Below are positions 23,401-35,539 of a stretch of DNA of 64,000 nucleotides, in pieces; position 1 is the first letter of the stretch; each line of letters begins with the position of its first letter. This DNA is from Agelaius tricolor (lineage: Eukaryota; Chordata; Aves; Passeriformes; Icteridae). The notes beneath the pieces are model-generated. The model did not search any database and had not been told where the DNA came from. It saw nothing but the letters and a program-made list of their open reading frames with translations. The position numbers were made by a program, and so were the translations under genes. The DNA is taken from contig JALJCS010000002.1 of NCBI GenBank assembly GCA_023055355.1, positions 75,845,001 through 75,909,000 of the forward strand, given 5' to 3'.

Positions 23401-25129
23401 GTAAGGATCTGAGGCCTCAACAAATGCATTAAAACATGAACAAAGATTTTTTTATTTTTTTGTTTCTGAAATGCCAGGATTTGTTCTGGTAGAGAATGAA
23501 AAGGGACACAAGAGAAGCAAATGGAATGGCTTAGGCAAGCAGGCATTTGTGCAATTCACAGAAACAGGAACCAGAATTAGATTGATAACTTCAGTTTAAA
23601 ATATTCTGAAATCAACCTAAATGTCCTTACTCACCTATCTAAGTCTTTGGGTCATTTGGCTGTTAGAAGAACTGAGATATTGTCAGTACACAGGTTAAGA
23701 GTCACAGCCTCACAATTTCTTCTACTTTGAGATAAAGAAACACTCAGTTTGCTTCTTGATAATCTATTTTTGTATGTGAACTTGCTTTGCATTATCTTCA
23801 CACACAAAATAGACACTGACTTGTACCTATTAGAAGGAAAATAACCAAAAACCCAAACAAATCAAAACAAGCAAATAAAAATGCAGAAGAAAATACCCCT
23901 TTGCCAAGCAAACAAAACCAGAAGACCCAGAAGAAAGGGATACTTTTTAGTGTTGTAAGGGTTGGAGTCCCTGATGTTGTTTCCAGGTGAATATCCTGTA
24001 TCCCCCAAACAATTTGTTTTCATGGTCAGTTTTTAAGATCAAAGAATTCGAGGGGCGTGGTTCAATGATGGCAGGAGATGGACCATGAAAATGCATTTAA
24101 TAGCCTATCTCACAACATATCTGTGAATAAAGATGGGAGATTAAGAGTTGTTTAAAGTCAAAAAGGGACTCAAATAGCCTGAAAGCTTGGCTGCTACAGC
24201 TCTGTGAAACGGGGGAGGTGATGCACATACCTATGGCAGCAGCCGACATCCTGGGACCTGGGAGCTCTATTTCACACGTGTTTGAATTTGTATATTTAGA
24301 TATTCATCTAAATATACTATTTTTTTTTTAATTAACTGCGGTTTTTTGCATGTTTGGATTTGCAAGCAGGATCCTAACTTTGCAAAACTGATGTCTTTAC
24401 AGAGTGGAGAAATAGAGACAATACAGGACTTTGTCAGTGAGAGAAAAGTAGAAAAAGACCAATATTTACAGAGCCAATTATTTCTTTTATCAAGTCAGTT
24501 GAGTGTTAACAGATTTTAAAGCAATATTTAACAGTTTATGAACAAAACTATTCAAAGAAATAGGTTTACCTATGACAAAAACCCATTCTCTAACAGTTTT
24601 CATTAGATTAGGGTCAAGAGGAGCATCCCAGAAATAGTTTACAGGGATAACTCTGGACTCTCTATGTAAAAAAATTATAATGAGAATTTGGTATTATGCA
24701 AGTTTTCCATTTTCATGAGAAATTATTCCTTGATGTCTCTACACACACATTATTTACTTTGCATTTCAAAGGACCTCAACCAAGGTAAGTGCCCCAGTGT
24801 TTCAAGACCACAACAAGTTCATCATAAGACATTGTCTCAGAGAATTTACAGTAACCTGATCTGCAATATCCTACTGCAAACCCAAAACCGCTATTCTGAG
24901 ATATAACCATAACAATGTATGACAAAGGGGCTGCTCCAGACTCCAAACTTACACGGACCAGAAGTTTTAACCATAATTCTTGCAGCTGTGAGAATATGTA
25001 AATGGCATAGGAGGACATGAGGAAATTTTCCTTTTGTAGAATTCATTTCTGATTAAGAGTGGAGCTACTGTATAGGTAAAGATGTAAGCACAAATGTCAG
25101 CACTGAGCAGCCAATGACTAACCTGTTGT
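23401..25129. other. Non-coding stretch
   Basis: No known repeat is recognised. A KLF/Sp-type GGGGCGTGG box occurs at about 24053-24061, a rare CpG motif in this CpG-poor region, in a 300-bp section that could be a decayed element I cannot name. Confidence 0.4.
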
Positions 25130-25900
25130 TGCCAAGGAAGATGTACTTTCAGCTTGTACTGTTTTATTCTTGTAATGACCTATTCTAATTAGTTTTTAGC
25201 TCAATGCACTAGGAGCCATTTACTAACTGGAATTTTAAATATTAATGCAGGAGTGTTTAAGATGTGTCCATTAAGGCTGGTAAAGTTGTGTTTGATTAAC
25301 GGGCTTTTCATAAATGCACTGACACAAACTCTTTTTTTTTTTTAATTAATTCAGCCTGCAAATGAACATCATCCATTTTGCTATCATATTTTATCAGTCT
25401 GTAAAGTGCATTCTCACTTCAATTTTCAGCCCTGAATGCGGAACACTTTGTGAAAAATGACAGAATTTTAATGAGAAAGTGAACAACATGCCATCAACAC
25501 CCTTTCGCCAGTAAAAATGGAAAAACATCAAGCTTTAAATCATGTTCCCTCCACACCTTTGGACATCTGCGATTCTGTCTGAGTCCTCAAAATCTGCTAT
25601 ATCTATCACCAGGTGCAGCCTTTAAACGCTGAGGAGCTTTCTGCTTCATTGGTTGGCATGGCAACAGTTGTCAAATCATCCCTTGATAATGCTCTTTAAT
25701 TGATTGTATAAATTATTTCTGAGATACGTGATTGCAGAGCAATGTACTGGAGCTCTTAAGTACACTGATCGGAGTCCGTGCGTTTAAAAATGTGCTGCAT
25801 TCGCTGACCCTCGCTGAGAACCTGACCCTCTCACCAGCCTGGAATTCTTTAGATGAGGCATAAACATCAAGCATTGAGGAAAAAGTTCAAAGTGATGGCA
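25130..25900. promoter_or_regulatory. Putative conserved enhancer cluster
   Basis: About 770 bp are free of repeats and coding frames but packed with recognisable binding motifs. These include homeobox cores (tttgattaacgggc near 25290, ttaattaattcagc near 25342, ctttaattgattg near 25694), an RFX X-box palindrome at 25652-25665 and NK2-like TTAAGTAC near 25757. Several CpGs survive in unique contexts (aacgggc, tgcggaac, tacgtgattg, gatcggagtccgtgcg), which is unusual in this CpG-depleted window and suggests constraint. It is the most enhancer-like stretch here. The target gene is unknown. Confidence 0.42.
25652..25665. promoter_or_regulatory. RFX X-box-like palindrome
   Basis: The sequence gttggcatggcaac matches the palindromic RFX-family consensus GTTGCCATGGCAAC at 13 of 14 positions. 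RFX factors control ciliary genes and many neural enhancers. It lies inside the enhancer-like block and no transcription start is apparent nearby, so a distal enhancer role is more likely than a promoter role. Confidence 0.5.
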
Positions 25901-27278
25901 AAGGTATAATGTACTCCAAATGCATGTTAACAGTTATACCAGGAAAGGTGACTTACAAAAACATCAACAGCAATAAAGCTGTTGTTACTAGTTTGCTTCT
26001 GCACAGAGAGCTAAATGGTCAGGGACCAGAGAGATGCTTTCTTATCCATTACACTCTGAACCATTTTAGATCACTAACTACTACTGTAAACTCCAAGGGT
26101 ATTTCTCTGGCCAAAAGGAGACATTTGCAGTGGAAATGCCAGCATTTGAGCTGATTGTCTAGACTTTTATGGCCTGCAGAGAGAAAGATACATTTCTAAG
26201 ACACATTAATAAATATCTAAAGAAAATCAGAGCAATTGCTAAATTCAAAAGCCCAACCTTCCCCCTATTAGCTATAAAGGGCTCTTGGTGTGACTGTGTC
26301 AGATGGAGGTACCCGCGTTCCAGATATCCAGAAGTTAACAGATATGATTTTTTTTCCCACATGAGACTATCACTTGTTCCATGATTTATGATAACAGATA
26401 AACTCTTAAGTTCATGCTTAAAGTTATCTATTTTCTGCAACTCTGTTTTCATTACTGTAAAACTTCTGAATATTGAGAAAATATCCCATCCGAATAAAAT
26501 AGTGATGCCTAGATCAGTAAATATTCACTAAGATGAATACTGAGTTTCCCTTTGAGCTTGCAAAGGATTGTGGAGTTATCTGGTTTTGTCTGTAAATTCC
26601 AATGTCACAAATACTAATTAATAGACTTTCACATTGATGAACTACAATTGGCCCTTAACATGTTGAACAAGCTTTAAATCCCAACTAGCTTTTCAACACA
26701 TGGATGAACACAGATAATGGTTTATAAAGATATGCAGGAGAAGAGCTTATCTCAGCTGTAAAGCAAATTTCACTGACCCTCAGACAGAAATTTAGTCTCT
26801 TTGTGAGGGACACCCTCTATCTTCATGAAATAGCAAAGGAGGTGTCTTTTGGTAAGAACAGGGTGATTGAAAAAACCTAAAACATTACCAACAGAATTTA
26901 AATGTCATAGGTTTAGATAGAAAAATGGGGTTTTCTTAGGCAATGCAAAATCCCACATCCAATGATACAGAAAAAGCCTTATAGAAAAGAGGTATTTGTG
27001 AAGATAAATAGCCACATATCTGTTGCATATTTATTTTTCTAAAATGTAGGTCATAAGACAAGCAGTGTCCCACAGCATCATATGGAGCTGGGTTCTGCTC
27101 ATACCAATAGTTCTCTCATAGTCTATGCTCATTATCTCTGTCTAAGTCCAGCATAAAGAGATTAAATATGTGCACAGACACATATATTTCTCTTCATGTT
27201 GGTAACTGGAAAATGGCAGAGAAATGGTTCAGTCATTTGCTATCTAAAAACATACAAGGTATTCTGTAATTAAATGGG
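25901..27278. other. Non-coding stretch
   Basis: Sequence is AT-rich and unique. Short open stretches (for example 26169-26384, +) have no supporting signals. No repeat family is recognised. Confidence 0.45.
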
Positions 27279-27750
27279 TGGAGCTCCTGGAATGGGTTCA
27301 GAGGAGGGTAACAAAGATGTTTAAGGGATAGAAGCATCTCTCCTACAGGGACAGGCTGAGGGATCTGGGCCTGTTCAGCCTCAAGAAGAGATGACTGAGA
27401 GGGGATCCCATCAATGTCTATCAATATCTGAAGAGAGGACATCAAGGCGATGGAGCCAGGCCTCTCTCAGTGGTGCCAACAAGAGGACAAGAGGAAAGGG
27501 GAGACACTGATGCACAGGAAGTTCCACCTGAACATGAACAAGAACTTCCTCGCTGTGCAAGTGATGGAGCACAGGAATAGGCTGCCCAGAGAGGTTGTGT
27601 AGTCTCTATCTCTGGAGATATTCAAGAAGAGTGTGCATGCAATTCTATGCCATGTGCCCTGTGAGGCTGAGCAGAGGGGTCAGACCAGGTGACCCACTGT
27701 GGTCCCTTCCAACCTGACCCATTCTGTGATTCCATGATTCTGTGAATTTG
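27279..27750 (+). mobile_element. CR1 LINE 3' fragment
   Basis: This is a sense-strand CR1 3' region: 'ggttcagaggagggtaac', 'gggacaggctgagggatct', 'cctcaagaagagatgactga', 'caggaagttccacctgaac', 'ggtcccttccaacctgaccc', ending 'tctgtgattccatgattctg'. It is about 470 bp, 5'-truncated, with no intact ORF. It is in the opposite orientation to the fragment at 8669-8864, with which it shares about 200 bp of alignable sequence. Confidence 0.94.
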
Positions 27751-28299
27751 CATTTATCTCCCCATGTTGCAGTCCATTTGGTGCTTGCAGTGTAGGCACT
27801 CTCTAAGAGGTAAAGAGGAATGGAGGATTTTCCCTTGTGATAAATTATCTATGCAGTAATTATATATTGCTCTCTTTTCTGAAAGTTACAGATTCTTCTA
27901 GCACACAAAAAAGTAAAGAATTAAAGTATAAAATAATCATAAAATGAAAGACAAAGAAGCGGCATCTATTTCTGTGTATCTAGAAGATATAATCTATCCA
28001 GATTATAATCTAAATGGAGACAACTGGGTAAATTATCTGTATTCTGAGATAAATAATATTTATCTGAGAAAAATATGGCCAGTAATTGATACATATATAA
28101 CTGGCTTGACTTGCATTTATCCTCTTCAACCTCAGATTGAAGGTCTTCAGGAACTGAACTGTGTTTCTTGATTTTACTGTCTTTGTAAATTCAGTTTTCA
28201 TTTTCTAGCTATTTGTCAGAAATATTGTAAATTTGTCAAAACTCACACATTGTTCACCATCTAACCAGAGAACAGATAAATATATTTGTCAGACCTGGT
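27751..28299. other. Non-coding AT-rich stretch
   Basis: No repeat is recognised. An ATG-initiated 75-codon open stretch at 27944-28171 (+) is rich in Asn, Tyr and Ile. That matches translation of plain AT-rich DNA, so it is not called as a gene. Confidence 0.45.
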
Positions 28300-28500
28300 T
28301 AGTGAGCTGTCACTGACGAATGCCTGGTTTTTCCTCCCTTACATGCTACCAGTACCTTAAGCAGCTGATGATCAACAACTGCTGCTGCCTAATGAGCCTG
28401 AAATATTCAGCACTGCCCCCTCAGATATGCCTGCTGTTGCAACAACTTTGAAAACTTAAAACCCAAACAAACTGGCTGCTTTATACCCAAAGAAAATTAT
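28300..28500. promoter_or_regulatory. Putative conserved non-coding element
   Basis: The block is unique and non-repetitive. It has motifs such as CACTGACGAATG, an NK2-like ACCTTAAG, CAGCTG E-box-like and GATGATCAAC sites, and TAATGAGCCTGAAATATTC, all within about 120 bp. No frame is protein-like. The call rests on sequence texture and needs alignment to other birds or reptiles. Confidence 0.25.
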
Positions 28501-28782
28501 TTTCTAGAAGGAAGGGTCTCTCCTGGAGGAAGGACCTTCTCAGCCTGAATGCTTCTGCTGAACTCAGCGCAGGAATATTTCATGGCTGAGAGAGAAAGAC
28601 ATTGCAAAGGTGGGAAGTCCCCACTGGGGCTTGCAGCTGAGAGCCAAACATCCTAAACTCCATCTGGCAGGGGCTGGCAGGCTGGGAGGATGCTGTGAGC
28701 CCAGGTAGCCCGTGCCTGCAACAAGTGACCCACTTAGCCTGCAGCCCGCTGTGCTGGTGCTGCCACGGTGCTGCAGGATGGG

Positions 28783-28848
28783 GGATGGATGGATGGATGG
28801 ATGGATGGATGGATGGATGGATGGATGGATGGATGGATGGATGGATGG
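28783..28848. repeat. (GGAT)16 microsatellite
   Basis: Sixteen and a half perfect GGAT units are present. The repeat has no stop codon in several frames, so it generates false open reading frames on both strands (Trp-Met-Asp-Gly repeats on +, Ser-Ile-His-Pro repeats on -). These should not be annotated as proteins. Confidence 0.98.
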
Positions 28849-29226
28849 CCTCACCTAGGCTGCTGGGGCACCTGCTTGTCTCCCTGCAGCAGCTGGCACT
28901 GGCTGTCCAGGCAACCCTGTCCTCCTGTCCTCAGAATCAGCTGTCCTTCCTCATCAACAACAGCAAGAAATGAGATTGAATTAAATTCAATTGTGATAGG
29001 AACTAGAACAATTTTTTTTTAACCCTCTCTGATCTGTTATGTTTAGGGTTGAGTGATAAAGGTAGTATTACACCTCCATCACTGGAAGTCTCCTAAAATG
29101 TATTAGAAAAGGTGGGCACCACTTCAGTATTACTGCTCTTTGCCTTTTCAGGTCTCCTTGGCCCCTGATTATAGCAAGTATGGGCCCTTTCCAGTTTTAG
29201 ACAGGGTCTGTGCAGATTCTTGAAGC
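28849..29226. other. Non-coding stretch
   Basis: A GC-richer shoulder follows the microsatellite to about 28960, then unique AT-rich sequence. No gene or repeat is recognised. Confidence 0.4.
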
Positions 29227-29261
29227 ATGTATATGCACATACATACATATATACACACACT
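29227..29261. repeat. Imperfect (TACA/CA)n microsatellite
   Basis: An alternating purine-pyrimidine run of ATGTATATGCACATACATAC type continues into CACACAC. It is an impure simple repeat. Confidence 0.75.
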
Positions 29262-29399
29262 CTTCAGCTGAAAACCTGTAGATCTCTTCATATAAGGTGA
29301 GATTTAACTCAGAAAAAAACCCCGTCTGTGAAGACTGAAAAAAGCTGGAAGCAATGTTGTAAGGGAGGCTCTACCTTCTCCATGTGAGTTCCTTAAAGA

Positions 29400-29600
29400 T
29401 TTCTGGTTATTCTGAAACTGTTTTTCCACTCCGGCATTTTGCCTTGCTTGGAGGCAGCTGTGAAATAGCAGCAGCTGATTAATGCCAGGTGTACATTCAA
29501 ATCCACGCATCTGTATTTGTTGCTGCAAACTTAAGTAAACAATGACCAAATGTGGCTTTTCTAAGTGCAGTTTGAACTGTGTGTGCATACAGAAACTTAA
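29400..29600. promoter_or_regulatory. Putative conserved non-coding element
   Basis: This motif-dense unique sequence has CAGCTG E-boxes at both ends (near 29455, and gtcagctgc near 29608). It also has an adjacent homeobox core (ctgattaatgcc near 29473) and a forkhead-type GTAAACAATGA near 29534. None of the frames is protein-like. The arrangement suggests a tissue-specific enhancer, but conservation and activity are unknown. Confidence 0.28.
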
Positions 29601-30169
29601 TCACTGTCAGCTGCTATGTTGCAGGCTCAGAGGGCCCTAACCACAGAGGAAAGCTCAAAGGAAAGTTCAAAAGGTATTAACCACTTGACATGTCTTGTGT
29701 TTTGGGAGATATTTTTGGAAAACTGGAGAGAAATGCCAATTTTTAGTCTCAAGTCTGCTTTTCCTTTCTGTGGAAGAAGATAGAAAAGAGGATTTTCTCC
29801 TCAAATTATCTCAGTTCATTGATTTTATGGCCTGTATCACCAGTCAAAGTACAGGAAGGGCTGTTTCACCTAAGGCTTGTCCTTTGTGTGTAGTTAATGG
29901 GCAACATCAGGGAAATTCCTCTTACCACTTAAGATAGATTCACCTTTCATTTTCCCTGTGACTGGAGGCTCCCTGGTGAATTATTTTAATACCCTGCTTT
30001 GATTAAGAGAAAACAAGGAAATAAAAAAAGCTAGTTTCAGAAAACCAGGATTCAATATTGCCCAGCCTGTGACAAAGATGATGAGGAAAGCCTGTCCTAA
30101 CTGAAGTCAGTGCTTAAAAACTCCAGTGATCCCAATCAGAGCAGAATTTTATCCAGTATTTTCTGTGAA
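29601..30169. other. Non-coding stretch
   Basis: Nothing recognised beyond unique AT-rich sequence. An 80-codon open stretch (29695-29937, +) has no ATG at its first codon in context and no splice support. Confidence 0.4.
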
Positions 30170-30310
30170 TGCAACATCCATCTTACATTCAGGTCTTAAG
30201 ACAACAGTAATAATAATAAATGAAAAGCATCATTTATCTCAAAACTGCTGGCCTGGATATAAAATTTGTTATCAAGCTATAAAAGCTATTTTTGGTGCAT
30301 GAACAAGAAA
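30170..30310. promoter_or_regulatory. Putative regulatory element with MEF2-like site
   Basis: This short unique block contains gctatttttggtg near 30284, one base from the MEF2 consensus CTATTTTTAG. It also has gctataaaagc and ggatataaaa TATA-like elements close together. It could be a small enhancer or a cryptic promoter. Support is by motif only. Confidence 0.2.
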
Positions 30311-33300
30311 AAGATTAGGGAAAGGACTGAATATGTTGTGAACAAACACATGTGAGAAGGAGAGAGGAGGGAGGGAGTGGAAGTTACTTCTGAAGCTGTG
30401 CTGTTGGAGTATGCAGACTTGGCAAAACAAGTCACATATGTATGTCATCAGAAGTCTCTGAGTAACATGAAGTTGGAGCAGATGCTGACTTGAAATCTCA
30501 TTTGTAGCAGGGTTAAATCATGTGTGGGTAATTATTAAATATTAAAAGCACAAGTCAAAAAGATTACCCAAAGAAGGAAAAAATGGAATATTTCATAAAA
30601 CTTCTTGATGAGGAGGTGCTGATGAATGAAGACAGGCATAGGGGATGGATTTAAGCGCCAGACTGAAACATTATCAATTTTGCATGCCAGGTGTTTTATA
30701 AAGGCTACAGAATTCCCACTGTATAACCCTTGTCTCAGGTACAGTCCATTCCCATCCTTGGACTCCATCTTTTCAATCCCTTGTGGGGTAGGAAGAATAT
30801 GAAAGTAGCTCTTGGGCTGGCAGAGTCTTGCTCCTTTTTAACCACATTTGTCTGTAATTTGTGGATGGGAAGTAAAAATCTCTTAAGGCTTCTGGTGCTT
30901 TGAAAACCCATAAAACTGGGTTCTTAAGGGACAAGCCAGCTCTTGGACTATGATTATAGGAGGACAGTGGCATATGGGGTTTCTAGAGACTTTGGCAAAG
31001 GCCTTGGTGGGGAAGCGTGTGAGACTACCCAGCCCCGCACTGTAGCTACTTAAATTTGAGCAAAGGCCACTTGCTTCCCCCAGGATGATTCCTGTCTTTC
31101 AGGAGTGAGTCTTTATGTGAAGTTAAGAAAAACAGATGATATTTTACTATAAAACTTAGCAAACAAACATCCAAATACCTGAATTTTCATAATTGTACAT
31201 CCAACCATAAAGACTTTTAGCATTTTTGAGGTATGAAATTAGTCTGTGAAGAGCTAGAGCAGAACTAAATATTATTTCAAAACTTGATATTTATTTTCTT
31301 AATCTGCCTTACTTTAATTCCTCATGGACTAGGTGTAAGCAGCAGTGCAAAGAAAGAGGAAAAAGTCCAGCTGTAAACCCCTGAACCGTCTTCATTTATC
31401 AGGCCCATGCCTATAATTCTTATGGTAGTCCCAACATTCCTATTAAAAAGTCTCAATATATGTATAACTTTCCAATAACCTTTTTGCTCAGTCTTGGCTT
31501 TTCAATTACATCTTCTTGAACTCCAAAGAAAAAGCTCAGCATGGTTCATAAGTTCACAGGGAAGTTCATATATTATGGATATGCTATTTTTTCAGAGAAG
31601 GATTTTGGGATTTAATTTCATTTGTTGAATTACAAGGGGGCTCAAAACTTCAGAGTATTATTCAAGTATCGTACACTTGAATAATTTGCTGCTTGCAGAA
31701 GAACAAATATAGTAGTACCAGCTAGCCAATGATAAATTACATTGCTTATCAAATGTTAAGATTTTATTGTGGCAGCTACTGTGCTTCACAATTTACAGAC
31801 TAGGATTCTCCTAATAGTACAGTAAAGTTGGATTTGAGAACAACAGGAGCTTATAACATCAAAGCTGCTGGAGAATATTCTTCAACAAGTGCTCTAATCT
31901 AGCTCTTCTTGTTTTAACTCTCCACACAGAAATCACTGAAGGTAATACACAAAATGAAAGAGAAGGGCAATTCTAGAAGAAAACATACCTTGAGAGTGCT
32001 GAGCACAGAGGTGGCAGGAGGGTGCAGGGTGGGGCAGTGTTTGTTGGCTCTGCCTGAGAGCTCAGGTGAGCAGGTGTGAAGGCTGCCACTTCCACTGATG
32101 GCCAAGCCACTCTTGCCTCAGCACCTGGATCCTTGTGCAGCTGCACAACCTTCTTGGCCAAATTCTTGAAAAGACAAAGGTCACATTGTGCTCTCTGCTG
32201 TAAATACACAGAGGCTGCTGCAGCCACAGGAATGGAAATGAGTGCAGAAGGGAGCCAAAGTTGTGGCTATAAAATTGCAAATGGGCATTTGGAAAATAAA
32301 TTCCAATCAGAAGTTTTCATGAAGGCTTTACTTTGGCTGATAGGTTGCCCAATCTGAGTGTATAACCCCAGGCTTATGTCTTTTCTTGCTATTAGCTGTA
32401 TATTAGTGTAACTCCATTAACTTGACTGCACTATTTCCAGATGCCCTTGGAGGAGAGAGAAATCTTTGTTTATCTGATTCATCTGAGAGTAGCAATCCTT
32501 CAGCTCAACCTGACTGAGCAATGCTGGAGGAGGAGACTGGACCTCCCCCTAAGCAGGGCAAACCATCCCTCTGCCTGAGCCATTGTCCACTGCCAAGCTA
32601 TGCTGAAGCAGTGCAGACAAAAAAAAGAACATAAAAATGGTAACATGAAGATTCATTAGCAAAAAATGTAATTATTCTTCTCTCTTAAAATGTCTCTAAA
32701 ATATTGACTAGATAATATAATCTTTTGACTGAACCAGAAAAACTATTGAGAATACATAAATATTTGTAGATATTCAACATAGAGAGAAAATGTCACCCTG
32801 GAAGCTCATCTACTCTATTAATCATTAGAAAAATTCTTTCAGAAGCCAACAGGTGCAGCACTGTATCTAAGAGTGGAGGAGTGTTTACTTGCTTTTCTTC
32901 TAAACTTTGATTAGAATAAGATAATCCCTCTCACCCCCCTCAGAATCTGGCATAGTGAGCTATTGGAAAATTTTTCAGGTTTTTGGTTCCCCGAACCTCT
33001 CTTGCTAGGACTGCTCCTTTAGCAGGCTTATTGCTTGCTTAGTTTCAGGAGCTGGGGTGGGACCTAGAAGCAGGTTGCATAATTTTCATTTACAATTGTT
33101 CCATTCAGTGCCATGGGTTGTCATTAGTGTTTTATTATCTAGGGAGACCAATGCAGGAGACCACCCTTAAGTCACTTCACATCTTACAAGACCACCCTAA
33201 GGCTGCCCAATACATGTGATTCTGGTTTGCCTTTATGAGAAATATACTTTCATTACAATTTTTCTCAGGCCCTTGAATAATTCCTCAAGACTGGTTTCAT

Positions 33301-34599
33301 TGTAAAGAGTCTGCTTAGGGTGGGAGGAAAAAAAAGAGACTTCATAGCTGCACTCCCTTTTAGTATATTATAACAGCAACGTCTACAGATGGAGCAAAAT
33401 TACACATTTATTTCTGATGAAAGACCCTAATGTCAGTTTTCATCATTCTTCGTGTTTTCCATTTCACAATATAAAATTATGTTTGTTTCCATATATTTCA
33501 CTATTCCAATTGGAAATTATTGATAGTTGATTTTATTTATGATATTGTTTTAAGTACACCTTACTATTTTCTTTATTTGTTGAATATGGGTTTAATAACA
33601 GGGTGGGACCATAAGGAAACTCCTGATGTGCAAAAAAATAATGTTATTCAGCCGGCCTACTGGTTATCAAATGTGAAACTTCCATGTTAGAATGGTAATG
33701 TTTGGTGTCTATGTAGATTCAAAAAACTACAGCTGAGTATGAAACGTTCACCATTCCATGTTTATTATGAATCATTCTTTGTTTCCACACAGTCCTTTTT
33801 AAAATGTTCATCATATATGCAAATGCATAATGCATTTTTCCTTATTCAGCCGAACACAGATTCTGTGATCCCCTGTGAACAATCAGCCTGGCAGAGGCTT
33901 TGCTGCCTGAACTCATGGCATGCACTGCAGCTTTGTGCTGTTTGTCGTGCTCACTGTCCACACCCTGAGGAGACCTGAAACCTAGCATTTTCTAGTCCTC
34001 ATTTCTGATGCACCAAATCCAAAGGTTTCCCTTTGGTAATCAAAAAAACTTCAGACCATCCTCCCCAGCATGTGAATAGCCTAGCAATCTCTAAATAACA
34101 TTTGGTTTGCCTATAAGAAAAGCAGTCACAGCTACTGTGAAATGGAGCAAGAGCGTATTGAGTAGGTGCATCCTCCAGCTTGCTTTTGCATAGTGTCATT
34201 TTTAAGGATGCATAATTGGTATTCACCATTGTACTTTAAACTTGCAAGTTTTCTGTCATTCAATTAAGTGTAATCACAGTGTTCTGCCCATGTGTCCCCT
34301 TTTGTGACAGTGTGACAGCATGATTACAAAGGGGTGAGGAAGAGAATGGTAATGTGGCCTTTACACCACTATGAAATGAACTGCTATAACATAGAGTGTG
34401 TAGGTTCATTTGTGATAGTCTGGGCAGATTTGCACCTAGGAGACTGTTAAGGAGAAACTTAGGCACCAGGCCTGAGCATGCCACAGCACAGCCCTTTACT
34501 ATCAGATAAAAAAATCTAACCTCATTTACCAGTGATGGTGATATAAACACCCAGCTCATCTGTGGGGTCCTGGACACCAAGGCTCAGAACGAGCTGCAG
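30311..34599. other. Non-coding unique sequence
   Basis: No mobile element is recognised over more than 4 kb. A minus-strand block at 31989-32053 has an acceptor-like and a good GTATGT donor-like edge but is open in several frames and Pro/Cys/Thr-rich, so it is not called. The segment 33440-33720 is motif-rich (caattggaaattattg, atagttgatttt) and might be a further conserved element. Nothing else is supported. Confidence 0.4.
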
Positions 34600-35130
34600 G
34601 TCACTGACAATGCTCATGCCAACCAATTATGATTCCTCTTCCTCTTTAATTACTTTTCAATTGAGGTTGGACCCATGATATTATCACTCTCTGCTCCTCT
34701 GATTCAAGCAGCCAACATAGCGAGCATATATCAGGATCTCAAAAACATTCAGAAAGGTGACTGAAGAATGCTGCATGAAAGTACAATTTTTGAAAATTTG
34801 ATATGGTCTTTGTTGGACATTTTCTCTCCTTATCTGCTTGTATTTTCACTTTCAAGTTGATAACACCCAGGCTGAGTTGAAACACAGTGATATTTCTGCC
34901 ATTCTCTTCTGAGTTCATTGTGACTTTTAATCATCAGCAGAAATAGAGGGAGACTGAATTAAACAGAAGCTGCAGAACTTGGAGCTTGTGATAACAATAC
35001 AAATGGATTTTCTCTAACAGAGAAAAACAGCTGTCTCCATTATTTGAATGCTTCACCTTTCTCCATTCCATTAATTGGGTCTTTGATCACAAGCTGAGGT
35101 GGAGAGGCCCTGATAAGGAATAAGTTATTA
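34600..35130. promoter_or_regulatory. Putative conserved enhancer-like block
   Basis: Two adjoining motif-rich parts can be seen. The first (34610-34780) has ccaaccaattatgattcc, tttaattactttt and caattgagg. The second (34855-35130) has a TCF/LEF-type ctttgatc next to ccattaattggg near 35071-35090, acaatacaaatgg near 34996, and a GATA site cctgataagg near 35110. The sequence is non-coding and repeat-free. It is called on texture only. Confidence 0.3.
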
Positions 35131-35396
35131 GTAAAGTAGCCTAAAGGAATGAATTGGGCCTAGTACTTGCTGCAGAAGATGAGATAAACCCATAATGCCT
35201 GTGTATGTGAGTGGTAGAGAGTGATAGGGCCCTCAGACTTCCCTGAACTGCTTGCAAGAAGACTAATACTCTAGTGCTATGATAGCTAATGCAGGATATA
35301 AATTTAGCTCCCGGGAATGGAATAGGATAAAAATTCCATAAAGAGTTTTCTGTAAATGGCTTACACTTTTATATCAAACTGTGTCAGAGTATTCAC

Positions 35397-35410
35397 AAAA
35401 AAAAAAAAAA
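35397..35410. repeat. A14 homopolymer
   Basis: A run of fourteen A residues. No retroposed sequence is recognisable upstream. Confidence 0.9.
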
Positions 35411-35539
35411 CCCACACATTTTCTTGATCTTACTGTATGTTGAACACAACTGGAGGCTTTCAGTATAAGAAGAGGGAAAAATTACTGTTACATTTTTTCA
35501 CCAAGACATTAATAAGAGCACCCTTTGAAGTGCGGTAAA

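Noticed and set aside
23960..24300. Possible decayed repeat around a GGGGCGTGG box
   Set aside because: It matches no family I can name. Only the box itself is clear.
27944..28171. ATG-initiated 75-codon frame on +
   Set aside because: Asn/Tyr/Ile-rich translation is what plain AT-rich DNA yields. No context supports it.
28564..29022. Open frames made of Ser-Ile-His-Pro or Trp-Met-Asp-Gly repeats
   Set aside because: They are translations of the GGAT microsatellite.
31989..32053. Minus-strand exon-like block with GTATGT donor
   Set aside because: Short, open in several frames and Pro/Cys/Thr-rich, so the open frame gives no information. The donor alone is not enough.
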